Assembly: GCA_025355255.1 (NCBI GenBank)
Contig: JANYAA010000426.1
Location: 1-16,728 of the forward strand
Reading direction: 5' to 3'
DNA: 16,728 nucleotides
Origin: Chloroflexota bacterium
Lineage (GTDB): Bacteria; Chloroflexota; Limnocylindria; Limnocylindrales; CSP1-4
In this document: positions 8,524-15,507 of the stretch, one piece after another
Numbering within the stretch: position 1 is the first letter of the stretch
Layout of the letters: every line of letters begins with the position of its first letter
Program-made: the position numbers and the translations under genes
The notes under the pieces: generated by a model
Told to the model about the DNA's origin: nothing
Database searches by the model: none
The model's input: the letters and a program-made list of their open reading frames with translations, nothing else

Positions 8524-8627
8524 GGACCAGTTGCGCGGTGGGAAGGTCGCGCAGCGCGCAGCTGGTCCCGGAGACGGCCCGATTGCGCGCGCACTGCGCA
8601 GTTGGTCCACGGGGCGGCCCGCAGTGC
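8524..8627. repeat. Cluster of imperfect direct and inverted repeats (ggaccag / ctggtcc)
   Basis: ggaccagttgcgc at 8524-8536 is an inverted, 12-of-13 match to gcgcagctggtcc at 8556-8568. A third copy, gcgcagttggtcc, lies at 8596-8608. The second and third copies are direct repeats, and the similarity extends imperfectly to 26 bp (8556-8581 and 8596-8621), both ending ggcccg. gcactgc (8591-8597) and gcagtgc (8621-8627) also pair, enclosing the third copy. The cluster could fold as RNA or be a set of protein-binding sites. Confidence 0.6.
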
Positions 8628-8652
8628 GCCGGGCGATCCCGCCGAAGAATCG

Positions 8653-8681
8653 AACGGCCCCGGGGCGTGACCGGGGCCGTT
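8653..8681. terminator. Hairpin, probable bidirectional terminator
   Basis: aacggccccgg (8653-8663) pairs perfectly with ccggggccgtt (8671-8681) around a 7-base loop. It lies between the convergent response regulator (+) and the small Cys-rich gene (-). The T-tracts are poor (gcgttg on +, cgattcttc on minus), so efficiency is uncertain. Confidence 0.6.
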
Positions 8682-8719
8682 GCGTTGTGGTGGCGCGCCG
8701 CGCTGCGGCGCAGGGTGCG

Positions 8720-8944
8720 TCAGCTGGCGCTGGGACCCGTGGAGTTGCCGCTGGCGTCGTGCGCGTCGTCTGCGCAGCCAACCTTGCAGCCGCGGGCGTC
8801 GCGGCCGGCCATCGGGGAGAAGTGGTGCCAGTTGCCGGTGGCCGAGCGCTCAAGACGGCAGCCGCACGAGCTGCAAGTGACCGGGCCAGAGTAGCTCTCG
8901 GCGGCGCCGGCGAGGCCGTTGGTGTCGAAAGCGGGGTACGTCAT
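8720..8944 (-). CDS. Small Cys-rich protein of unknown function (74 residues), possible zinc ribbon
   Basis: No named family was recognised. The protein has CSSCGC (Cys24, Cys27, Cys29) and, after a Trp-His-His-Phe segment (39-42), RDARGCKVGC (Cys53, Cys57) and DDAHD with His62. This is a plausible metal-binding ribbon or knuckle. No signal peptide or membrane segment; the tail is low-complexity Gly/Ser. The ATG at 8944 is well supported by GGAAGG about ten bases upstream on the minus strand, and a hairpin lies downstream at 8653-8681. These signals, and the regular Cys spacing in a region otherwise full of shadow frames, argue for a real gene. The antiporter gene lies upstream on the same strand with a 196-bp gap. 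Confidence 0.72.
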   Translation of the reverse strand: MTYPAFDTNGLAGAAESYSGPVTCSSCGCRLERSATGNWHHFSPMAGRDARGCKVGCADDAHDASGNSTGPSAS

Positions 8945-9140
8945 TGGTGGGTGTCCTTCCCGTTCAGAGCGGACCGGCTGACGCCGGCGATGCGGACGGA
9001 CCGGGACCTGATCCGTGGACGCTGGAGCTGCGCGTTTGCAGGGCCGCATCCTGCGCTCGCCAGATGAAGAGATCGGCACCAAGGGGGGCGCAGCGGGGTT
9101 GTGATTTGGTTGCGTGCCGCGTTCGCGCTCAGCCCTGCGC

Positions 9141-10355
9141 TCACTCCGCCTGCAGCACGCCCGTGCGGCGCACAACCCAGCCGGCCGTGGTGCCCTGCAG
9201 CAGCAGCGTGACCAGCACGATGCCGAAGACGCCCCCGGCGATGAGGTGGCGCTCGGGCAGATCGGGCGGCAGGGCCAGCACCAGCGCCACCGCAATTGCG
9301 CCGCGTAGACCCGCCCAGAACATCACGTGCTGGTAGCCCAGCGACAGGCGCACGCCGGGCGGGCCAAGCCGCTGGCCGATGCCGATGACGCCGTAGACCA
9401 CGGCCGCGCGCGCCGCCGTCATGGCCAGGTAGCCCACGGCGATCACCGGCAGGGCGACAGCGAGATCGCCAGGCGTGATGACCACGCCCACGAGCAGAAA
9501 CACAACGGCGGTAAGCAGGTAGGCGGTGAATTCCCAAACCGTGTCGAGTGCCTGCGTGGTGGCCTCGGGGAGCGCCCACCGCGCTCCGGTGTTGCCGATG
9601 ACCATGCCCGCCACCACCGTGGCGATGATCCCGGACTGGTGGAAGTGCTCCGCCACCAGGTACGTCCCGTAGGCGATCACCACGGTGGCCATGACCTCCA
9701 CGAGGCGGTCGTCCGCAAGGTGCATCACCCGCACGCCCACAAAGCCCGCAACGAGGCCCAAGAGCGTGCTGGCCACAACCGCGACGGCAAACGTGGCGAG
9801 ACCGTCCGCGATGCCCACGTGCGTGCTAACAGCCGTCAGGGCGATGCCAAACAGGACGACGCCGGTTCCGTCGTTGAGCAGGCTCTCCGCCTCCACCACG
9901 GTGGTGAGGGACGGGGGTGCCTTGAGCTGCTTGAAGATGGCGATGACGGCTACCGGGTCCGTGGCGCAGACGATGGCGCCCAGCAGGAATGCGAGCGGCA
10001 GTGGCAGCCCGGTGACCGCGGAGACTGCCGCGCCAACGACGCCCGCGGTCAAGGCCACACCGGGGACTGCGAGCACGGCGACGACAGGGAACGCGCGCCG
10101 GAGCTCGTCCAGATGGATCTTGTAGGCAGCCTCAAACACGAGACCTGGGATGAGGACCGCCAGGATCAGCTCATGGGTGATCTCGATGTGGGCGGCGGGG
10201 CCGGTCACCGAGATGGCGAGCCCGGCCACAACCAGCGCCACGGAGTAGGGGATGGGCAGGCGCGCGGACACCTTCGCCACGACGAGCGCGACTGCCACGG
10301 CGATCGCGAGCAGGATCACCAGGAGCTCCACGGCCGCAATGCCCTCGCTGCCCAT
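9141..10355 (-). CDS. CPA1-family Na+(K+)/H+ antiporter
   Basis: A 404-residue polytopic inner-membrane protein with roughly 10-13 hydrophobic segments. It is expected to exchange cytoplasmic Na+ or K+ for protons. CPA1 motifs are present: GAIVCATDPVAV (Asp133), ESLLNDGTGVVLF with the Asn161-Asp162 pair, and FWAGLRGAIAVAL with the conserved Arg. There is no long cytoplasmic regulatory tail, so it is a compact NhaP-like form. The ATG at 10355 is preferred because gtgagg lies six bases upstream on the minus strand and the product then begins directly before the first membrane helix; an extension to 10442 would add an unlikely polar leader. Divergent from the SDR gene across 99 bp. Confidence 0.93.
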   Translation of the reverse strand: MGSEGIAAVELLVILLAIAVAVALVVAKVSARLPIPYSVALVVAGLAISVTGPAAHIEITHELILAVLIPGLVFEAAYKIHLDELRRAFPVVAVLAVPGVALTAGVVGAAVSAVTGLPLPLAFLLGAIVCATDPVAVIAIFKQLKAPPSLTTVVEAESLLNDGTGVVLFGIALTAVSTHVGIADGLATFAVAVVASTLLGLVAGFVGVRVMHLADDRLVEVMATVVIAYGTYLVAEHFHQSGIIATVVAGMVIGNTGARWALPEATTQALDTVWEFTAYLLTAVVFLLVGVVITPGDLAVALPVIAVGYLAMTAARAAVVYGVIGIGQRLGPPGVRLSLGYQHVMFWAGLRGAIAVALVLALPPDLPERHLIAGGVFGIVLVTLLLQGTTAGWVVRRTGVLQAE

Positions 10356-10400
10356 CGGCCTCACTCCGCTGCCGTCCGCCACGTTCGTGTGGCAGCCTCG

Positions 10401-10431
10401 AGCGTACCGGAACTGGCGGGCCGGGTACGCT
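10401..10431. promoter_or_regulatory. 8-bp inverted repeat in the antiporter/SDR divergent gap, candidate operator or back-to-back promoters
   Basis: agcgtacc (10401-10408) and ggtacgct (10424-10431) form a perfect dyad with a 15-base spacer. Each arm also contains TACGCT, a -10-like hexamer reading outward on its own strand. The position fits a shared operator or symmetric promoters for the antiporter and SDR genes; good -35 boxes are not obvious. Confidence 0.4.
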
Positions 10432-10454
10432 GTGCGGACCACACGGAGGATCGC

Positions 10455-11222
10455 ATGGACCTTGGGCTTGCTGGCCGCCGGGCACTTGTCGGCGGCGGCG
10501 GATCGGGCATCGGCAACGGCATCGCTGCGGTGCTGGCGGCTGAGGGCGCGCGCGTTGCGCTGATCGGGCGGACGCGGCAGCGGATTGACGGCGAGGCCTT
10601 GCGGCTGGGCGGCGTGGGCGTGGTTGCTGATCTGGCCACGGCAGACGGCCCCGCGGAGGCTGTTGCGGCGGCGATCGCTGCGATGGGCGGTCTCGACCTG
10701 CTGGTGGTCAACACCGGCGGTCCCGCGAGCGGGACGTTTGACGCGCTGTCCGAGACCGATTGGGACAACGCGATCAACGGCACGCTGCGCTCGGTGATCC
10801 GGCTGCTCCGCGCGGCGTTGCCCGCGCTCCGGGCTGGCCAGGACCCGTCCATCCTGATCGTCCTCTCGTCGTCTGTTCGCGAGCCCATTCCGGCGCTCGT
10901 CACGTCCAACACGCTGCGTCCGGGTCTGGCGGGACTGGTGAAGTCGCTGCAGACCGAGATTGCGCCGGTGCGGATCAACGGCCTTGCGCCGGGCCGCATC
11001 GCGACGGACCGCATCGCGTTCCTAGACGGAAAGCGGGCCGAGGCTGCGGGGGTCACGCGCGACGAGATCGCCCGCCGCACGCAGGCGAACATCCCGCTTG
11101 GCCGCTACGGTGAGCCCGCTGAGATTGGCCGGGTTGGCGCGTTCCTGTTGTCGCCCGCAGCGTCATACGTCACTGGCGCAATTGTTCCCGTGGACGGCGG
11201 GATGATCAAGGCGCTGCCGTAG
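10455..11222 (+). CDS. Atypical short-chain dehydrogenase/reductase lacking the YxxxK motif
   Basis: 255 residues with an SDR Rossmann fold. The nucleotide-binding glycine motif is GGGGSGIG (13-20), and there is an NTGGP segment (86-90) where classical SDRs have NAG. The C-terminal block SYVTGAIVPVDGG is typical of FabG-like proteins. The catalytic serine region (LSSS, 137-140) is followed by SNTLR (151-155) where the YxxxK active site should be, so Tyr and Lys appear replaced by Ser and Arg. Divergent SDRs of this kind are often labelled oxidoreductases, but their chemistry is uncertain. The ATG at 10455 has GGAGG at 10445-10449. GNAT gene follows 41 bases later. Confidence 0.87.
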   Translation: MDLGLAGRRALVGGGGSGIGNGIAAVLAAEGARVALIGRTRQRIDGEALRLGGVGVVADLATADGPAEAVAAAIAAMGGLDLLVVNTGGPASGTFDALSETDWDNAINGTLRSVIRLLRAALPALRAGQDPSILIVLSSSVREPIPALVTSNTLRPGLAGLVKSLQTEIAPVRINGLAPGRIATDRIAFLDGKRAEAAGVTRDEIARRTQANIPLGRYGEPAEIGRVGAFLLSPAASYVTGAIVPVDGGMIKALP

Positions 11223-11263
11223 CCGCAAGAGCGACCCGGTGGCGTGCCGCGTAGGGAGGCGCT

Positions 11264-12301
11264 ATGGACCGCACGGAGCTCGACGCTCTCGCGATGTTGG
11301 CCGGTCTAGCAGCAGCGCGCAGGCGGGCACCCGGAGGCGTGACGATCCGCCCCTGGCAGGCGGACGCCGACTACGTTCCGATGGCCGAGGTCAGGTCGGC
11401 CTCGGCGCTGGACGACGGCCAGGACTTCAACACCGAACCGGACCAGCTCCGCGCGGACGTGGAGGTCTCGCAGGTGAAGCCGGCCGTGACGACCCTCCTC
11501 GCCGAGGTGGACGCCCGTGTCGTCGGCTGGGCCAGGATTTCCGGGCCTGGGTTTGCCCCAGACATCGGGGTTGTGCTCACACATGGCGGCGGCGTGATCC
11601 CAGAGGCTCGCCGCCGCGGGATCGGCCGTGCGCTGCTGGCCGGGATACAGGCGATTGGGCGCGGCCGGCTCGACGGGTTCGAGATCCCGCCGGGAGCGCG
11701 CGCGCTATTCCAGACGTACGCCGGTATGACGCCCGCTCCCATGGCCCTGCTCGAGGGCGACGGCTATAGCGCGGCGCGATGGGCGTTCGGCATGGTGCGC
11801 CGATCGCTTGACGCGATCCCCGATCGCGAATTGCCGGCCGGAGTCGAACTGCGTCCCGTCCTGGATGAGGCCGCTGCGTTTCGCGTCGTACGAGCGATGA
11901 ATGCCGCCATGGCCGATCACCCGGGCTGGATCGACCTTGGGGAAGAGCAGTCTCGGGCGGCGGTCGGCCATCCCATCTACGGGCAGACCGACGTGTGGCA
12001 GGTAGCCTGGGTCGGTGACGAGCCCGTGGCCGGGGTCCTGGGATATGTCGACGAGAGCGAGAACCAAAAGCGGGGTCGTCTGCGCGGCTACACGGAGGCG
12101 ATCTGGACGGCCCGACCCTGGCGTCGGCGCGGTCTCGCCTCAGCGCTGATCGCCGCGAACCTGCGCCTGCTGCGGGAGCTGGGCCTGACCGAAGCGGCCC
12201 TATTCGTGGACACCGAGAACCCGTCGGGCGCGTTGCGCGTATACGAGCGGATGGGCTTCGAGGCGGAGACCAAGGAGATCCTGTACCGGCGACCGGTCTA
12301 G
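11264..12301 (+). CDS. Tandem GNAT-family N-acetyltransferase
   Basis: 345 residues with two GNAT folds, as in mycothiol synthase-like proteins. The first acetyl-CoA pyrophosphate-binding loop is VIPEARRRGIGRALLAG (111-127) and the second is ARPWRRRGLASALIAAN (283-299), followed by VDTENPSGALRVYERMGFE. Both loops look intact, so two active sites are possible, though in many such proteins only one is functional. The substrate (amine, aminoglycoside-like compound, protein or cofactor precursor) cannot be assigned. GGGAGG at 11254-11259 precedes the ATG. Same strand as the SDR, possibly co-transcribed. Convergent with the DapA-like gene, with only 20 bases between the stop codons. Confidence 0.9.
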   Translation: MDRTELDALAMLAGLAAARRRAPGGVTIRPWQADADYVPMAEVRSASALDDGQDFNTEPDQLRADVEVSQVKPAVTTLLAEVDARVVGWARISGPGFAPDIGVVLTHGGGVIPEARRRGIGRALLAGIQAIGRGRLDGFEIPPGARALFQTYAGMTPAPMALLEGDGYSAARWAFGMVRRSLDAIPDRELPAGVELRPVLDEAAAFRVVRAMNAAMADHPGWIDLGEEQSRAAVGHPIYGQTDVWQVAWVGDEPVAGVLGYVDESENQKRGRLRGYTEAIWTARPWRRRGLASALIAANLRLLRELGLTEAALFVDTENPSGALRVYERMGFEAETKEILYRRPV

Positions 12302-12307
12302 CGGAGA

Positions 12308-12332
12308 TCGGCGGCTGGGCGTCAGCCGCCGA
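12308..12332. terminator. Hairpin between convergent genes, overlapping the DapA-like stop codon
   Basis: tcggcggctg (12308-12317) pairs perfectly with cagccgccga (12323-12332) around a 5-base loop. The minus-strand stop codon (12322-12324) lies partly in the stem, and the last Gly codons of that gene form the rest. No T-tract, so it would act as a weak or factor-assisted bidirectional terminator. Confidence 0.5.
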
Positions 12333-13263
12333 GCAGCAACGGCAGGACGGATCCCGCTCTCAAATGCTGGTCCAGCCCGGTCCGGCGGAGCACGTCGCGC
12401 AGGTCGTCCACGGTGGCCGGATCTGGCGGCACACCCGGCGCCCGCAGCGTTGCGTGGGCGATGGCGCCGCGCCACTGGTAGACCGTCTTGCGGATGGCCA
12501 GGTTGACCAGCGCCTGGTTCTCAAAGCGGATCAGCGTGGCGAAGCGGTCAAACACGGCAGCCGCGCCATCGCGGTCGCCCGCGTTCCAGCACCGCAACAC
12601 CGCCACGAGGACCTCGGGGAACCCAAAGCCCGTCATCGTCCCGTGCGAGCCCCGGCGGAGCTCCTCAAGCATCATCTCACCGCCCAGACCGCCCAGCACC
12701 ACTACGTCGGGCGAGCCTGCAACGAGCTTGCCCGCCTTGGGCGGCGTCGGCTCCTCCTCAAGCTTGATGACTCGGCACGAAGGCGCCTCGGCCGCCAGCG
12801 CCAGGAGGAAGTCCACCGACATCGGCACCCCGGAGCTTGCGGGATGGTCCTGCACCACCACAGGGATAGAGATGGCCTCGGCCACGGCGAGGTAGTGGCG
12901 GCGGAGCGCGGCGTCCGTGGGCCGGGCGAGCGGCGGCGGGGCCAGCATTACGGAGTGGGCGCCGGCAGCCTGCGCTTCGCGCGCAAAGGCGATGGCGCGG
13001 TCCGTGGCGGCATGGGAGACGCCCACACAGACGGGGATGGCACTGCCGGCCTCGGCCAGCACGAGCTCCTGGACACGCGTTCGCTCGGCGTCGCCCAGCC
13101 GGCCCGCCTCGCCCAGCACGCCCAAGATGGTCATGCCGTCCACGCCCGTCGCGCGGACGAAGCGGACAAGACCCGGGAGCGAGGCCTCGTCCAGCGTCCC
13201 ATCGGGGAGGAAGGGAGTCGGGACGATATTCCAGACGCCCCGCAGGGCCTCAATGCCGCTCAT
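12322..13263 (-). CDS. DapA-family (dihydrodipicolinate synthase/N-acetylneuraminate lyase superfamily) aldolase or dehydratase
   Basis: 313 residues forming a (beta/alpha)8 barrel of class I aldolase type, probably acting on a 2-keto acid through a Schiff base. Visible features are the N-terminal PTPFLPDGTLD, a GVLGEAG loop (48-54) in place of the usual GTTGE, and catalytic Lys167 (RVIKLEEE). QDHPASSG (138-145) stands where family members have YN(V)P, so the proton-relay tyrosine is replaced by Gln138. The missing Tyr and Thr argue against lysine biosynthesis. The ATG at 13263 has AGGAG just upstream on the minus strand; a GTG at 13311 would add 16 residues. Divergent from the iolB-like gene by 201 bp, so it may serve the same sugar or cyclitol pathway. 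Confidence 0.88.
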   Translation of the reverse strand: MSGIEALRGVWNIVPTPFLPDGTLDEASLPGLVRFVRATGVDGMTILGVLGEAGRLGDAERTRVQELVLAEAGSAIPVCVGVSHAATDRAIAFAREAQAAGAHSVMLAPPPLARPTDAALRRHYLAVAEAISIPVVVQDHPASSGVPMSVDFLLALAAEAPSCRVIKLEEEPTPPKAGKLVAGSPDVVVLGGLGGEMMLEELRRGSHGTMTGFGFPEVLVAVLRCWNAGDRDGAAAVFDRFATLIRFENQALVNLAIRKTVYQWRGAIAHATLRAPGVPPDPATVDDLRDVLRRTGLDQHLRAGSVLPLLLGG

Positions 13264-13396
13264 GCCGCTCCTGCTGCGTGCGGCTGCTACCTGCCAGCCG
13301 CCATCTGTCACCAGACTGACGCGAGCCTACCGGAATCCTCCTTGTGCGGTTCTGCCGTCTCGGCGCCTGGTCGCCGACATGCCCGGACCCAGCCGC

Positions 13397-13428
13397 TTGA
13401 CGCTGGCCCGCTGGCGCGGCAAGATATC
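13397..13428 (+). promoter_or_regulatory. Candidate promoter for the iolB operon
   Basis: TTGACG at 13397-13402 is a good -35 box. An AT-rich patch, aagatatc at 13421-13428, lies at the distance expected for a -10 element, although the exact hexamer is ambiguous. It would give a leader of about 30 bases before the ATG at 13465. Confidence 0.35.
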
Positions 13429-13464
13429 CGTGTAATCGATTGCGGGACTAGGGAGTACGTCTGG

Positions 13465-14331
13465 ATGACACCATCGGCTGCCGCACGGCATGACCTCCTC
13501 CTCCGCGTAGCCCCCGCCGGCCCCGACGGCTGCATCAGCCACGTGGACCCCGCCATCGCCGGCTGGGATTTGACCACGGTCACCGTCTACCGCCTCACGG
13601 CGGGCCAGACCGTTGAGCGCGCCGCGGACGATCAGGAGCGCCTCGTCCTGCTGCTCGAGGGCTATGGCAGCGTCACGGTGGGGGACAGGGATCTTGGCCG
13701 CATCGGCTCCCGCATGAGCGTCTTTGACGGCCCGCCGCCGCCCATCGTGCTTGTCGCGCCCGGCACGGCGTTCCGCCTGACCGCCGAGGGAGACGCGCTG
13801 GTCGCGGTTGGTGCAGCGCCCGGCGGCCCCATCCGTGTCAACCGGTATGTCGCTCCAGAGGACGTCCTCGTTGAGGCGCGCGGCGCGGGCAACACGGCCC
13901 GCCGGATCCACCATCTCCTGCCGCCTGCTGCGGAGGCCGGCCGCCTCATCGCTTTCGAGGTCTTCACCCCCGGCGGCAACTGGTCCAGCTACCCGCCGCA
14001 CAAGCACGACACGGAGAACCCGCCCGTTGAGGCGCGGCTGGAGGAGTACTACTTCTACCGCTTCGCCAAGCCGCAGGGCTTTGCGTTCGCCCGCGTCTAC
14101 ACGGCGGACCGGAGCCTGGACGAGGCGATGACGCCGATGGACTGCGACGTCGTGCTGATCCCGGAGGGCTACCACCCGGTAGGCGTTCCGGCCGGGTACG
14201 ACTGCTACTACCTCAACATCATGGCCGGCCCCAATCGGGCCTGGTTCTTCACCCTGGACCCAGACCACGCCTGGCTTATGAACTGGAGCCCGGCTGCGCC
14301 GACCGCCGCCCAGGAGGGCACTGCCAAATGA
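13465..14331 (+). CDS. iolB: 5-deoxy-glucuronate isomerase (IolB/KduI bicupin family)
   Basis: 288 residues, the usual IolB length. IolB converts 5-deoxy-glucuronate to 5-dehydro-2-deoxy-gluconate in myo-inositol catabolism, in the cytoplasm. The second cupin has the metal-binding pattern PPHKHDTENPPVEARLEE (His179, His181 and a following Glu) and His237 in EGYHPVGVP. The blocks FTPGGNWSSYPPHKHD and EEYYFYRF are characteristic of IolB. The ATG at 13465 is preceded by GGGAG at 13451-13455; the frame stays open far upstream but through the opposite-strand DapA-like gene, so a longer start is rejected. It overlaps the next gene by ATGA (14328-14331), showing translational coupling. Confidence 0.93.
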   Translation: MTPSAAARHDLLLRVAPAGPDGCISHVDPAIAGWDLTTVTVYRLTAGQTVERAADDQERLVLLLEGYGSVTVGDRDLGRIGSRMSVFDGPPPPIVLVAPGTAFRLTAEGDALVAVGAAPGGPIRVNRYVAPEDVLVEARGAGNTARRIHHLLPPAAEAGRLIAFEVFTPGGNWSSYPPHKHDTENPPVEARLEEYYFYRFAKPQGFAFARVYTADRSLDEAMTPMDCDVVLIPEGYHPVGVPAGYDCYYLNIMAGPNRAWFFTLDPDHAWLMNWSPAAPTAAQEGTAK

Positions 14332-15419
14332 CCGCCGCTCTTGTCGTCAGCCCGCTCGCCAGGATGGTGGAGACCACCGCCACCGACTACTGGAACGATT
14401 CCTGCGCCGTGGCCGAGTTGGCCTACGCGGTGGAGCGCGGGGCGACCGGCGCCACCTCCAACCCGACCATCGTGGGCGAGGTGATGAAGAAGGAGAAGGA
14501 CCACTGGGTGCCGCGCGTGCGCGAGATCGCCGCCGACAACCCGACGTGGTCCGAGGTGGAGATCACCTGGGCGCTGATCGAGGAGATGGGCGTCCGCGGC
14601 GCGGCCATCCTGGCACCGGTGTTTGAGCGCGAAGATCGCCGCAAGGGTCGCCTCTCGCTCCAGACAAACCCAGCCAACTACCGCGATCCCGTCCGCATGG
14701 CGGAGCAGGCGGTCCACTTCGCGACGCTGGCGCCAAACATTCAGGTTAAGTTCCCCACGACGGCGGCGGGTCTCGTTGCCATCGAGGAGGCCACCGCGCG
14801 TGGCGTGGTCATCAACGCGACGGTGGTGTTCACCGTCGCCCAGTGCATCCAGGCCGCTGAGGCCGTGGAGCGCGGGCTGCGCCGCTTTGAGGCGTCGGGC
14901 GGCGACACCAGCCGGTTCTCCCCGGTGTGCTCGCTCATGGTTGGCCGCCTTGACGACTGGATGAGCGTCCTCGTGGGTCGCGACGACATCGCGCTGGATC
15001 CGGCTGCGGTCAGCTGGGCGGGCCTGGCCGCGTTCAAGCTCGCCTACGGCATCTTCGGGGAGCGCGGCTACCGCACGCGGCTGCTGGCCGCAGCCTATCG
15101 CCACCGGCTCCACTGGACGGAGCTTGTGGGCGGCGATGTCGTCCTGACCATGCCCCACGCCTGGCAGGTACGGTTCAACAACAGCGGGATCGACCCGCTG
15201 CCGCGCATCGACATCCCAGTGGACCAGAGCTACATCGACGACCTGCTCCTGCGGGTCCCGGACTTCCGCCGTGCGTACGAGCCGGACGGCCTCGTGCCAG
15301 CGGAGTTTGAGCGCTACGGCGCGGCAGCCCGCACGCTCCGCTCCTTCGTTGGCTCATACCACGATCTCGTTGGTGTGGTCCGCGACATCATGCTGCCCAA
15401 CCCGGACGTGAAACCGTAA
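14328..15419 (+). CDS. Transaldolase-superfamily enzyme, candidate aldolase in an inositol-type operon
   Basis: 363 residues, class I Schiff-base aldolase fold. Likely catalytic residues are Asp20 or Asp24 (TDYWNDSC), Asn45 (GATSNPTIV), Lys141 (NIQVKFPTTAAGL), Asn165 (VINATVVF), and Ser202 and Arg207 (SLMVGRLDDW, matching the SPFVGR block of TalB). Gln112 in LSLQTNP stands where TalB has Glu96; fructose-6-phosphate aldolase also has Gln there. Met204 replaces TalB Phe178. It is longer than TalB and much longer than FSA, with an extended C-terminus. ATGA overlap with iolB and a following MMSDH gene suggest a role between those steps, for example cleaving a 2-deoxy-5-keto-gluconate derivative. 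The reaction is inferred; ordinary transaldolase activity is the alternative. Confidence 0.88.
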   Translation: MTAALVVSPLARMVETTATDYWNDSCAVAELAYAVERGATGATSNPTIVGEVMKKEKDHWVPRVREIAADNPTWSEVEITWALIEEMGVRGAAILAPVFEREDRRKGRLSLQTNPANYRDPVRMAEQAVHFATLAPNIQVKFPTTAAGLVAIEEATARGVVINATVVFTVAQCIQAAEAVERGLRRFEASGGDTSRFSPVCSLMVGRLDDWMSVLVGRDDIALDPAAVSWAGLAAFKLAYGIFGERGYRTRLLAAAYRHRLHWTELVGGDVVLTMPHAWQVRFNNSGIDPLPRIDIPVDQSYIDDLLLRVPDFRRAYEPDGLVPAEFERYGAAARTLRSFVGSYHDLVGVVRDIMLPNPDVKP

Positions 15420-15429
15420 TATCGCTGTA

Positions 15430-15466
15430 TTGCTCAGTCGTTGACGTACCCGACTAGAGTTAGCTA
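15430..15466 (+). promoter_or_regulatory. Weak candidate promoter before the semialdehyde dehydrogenase gene
   Basis: This short AT-richer gap contains TTGACG (15441-15446) and TTGCTC (15430-15435) as -35-like boxes, with TAGAGT (15455-15460) and TAGCTA (15461-15466) as -10-like boxes. TTGCTC to TAGAGT has a 19-base spacer; TTGACG has no well-spaced partner. It may allow separate expression of the dehydrogenase. Confidence 0.25.
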
Positions 15467-15507
15467 CCAGAGAACCTAGCCGCCAGCCATCCCAGGAGGC
15501 ATACCGC

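Larger units (their letters stand above)
8418..8719. other. Non-coding, repeat- and hairpin-rich interval between convergent genes
   Basis: About 300 bases without a credible gene on either strand. It holds a perfect 14-bp tandem duplication (8426-8453), three copies of a ggaccag-type motif, a 26-bp imperfect direct repeat (8556-8581 and 8596-8621), and an 11-bp terminator-like stem (8653-8681). Short frames here are repeat-derived and not supported as genes. Confidence 0.6.

Noticed and set aside
8426..8627. Possible CRISPR array
   Set aside because: Only two or three imperfect copies with unequal spacing, overlapping inverted repeats, and no cas genes.
9327..10454. Long open frame in frame with the SDR gene
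   Set aside because: It is antisense to the antiporter, His/Asp/Arg-rich and without domain features; the SDR has a clear ATG and GGAGG at 10445-10455.
12364..13464. Open frame upstream of and in frame with iolB, giving a 655-residue product
   Set aside because: It runs antisense through the DapA-like gene and has no family-like sequence. IolB-like sequence begins at the ATG at 13465, which has its own ribosome binding site.
13465..15419. Sulfoquinovose breakdown by the sulfo-transaldolase route
   Set aside because: The cupin partner is clearly IolB-type and the following dehydrogenase is of the semialdehyde MmsA/IolA type. No sulfoquinovosidase, sulfolactaldehyde enzyme or sulfonate exporter is seen, so an inositol-type context fits better.
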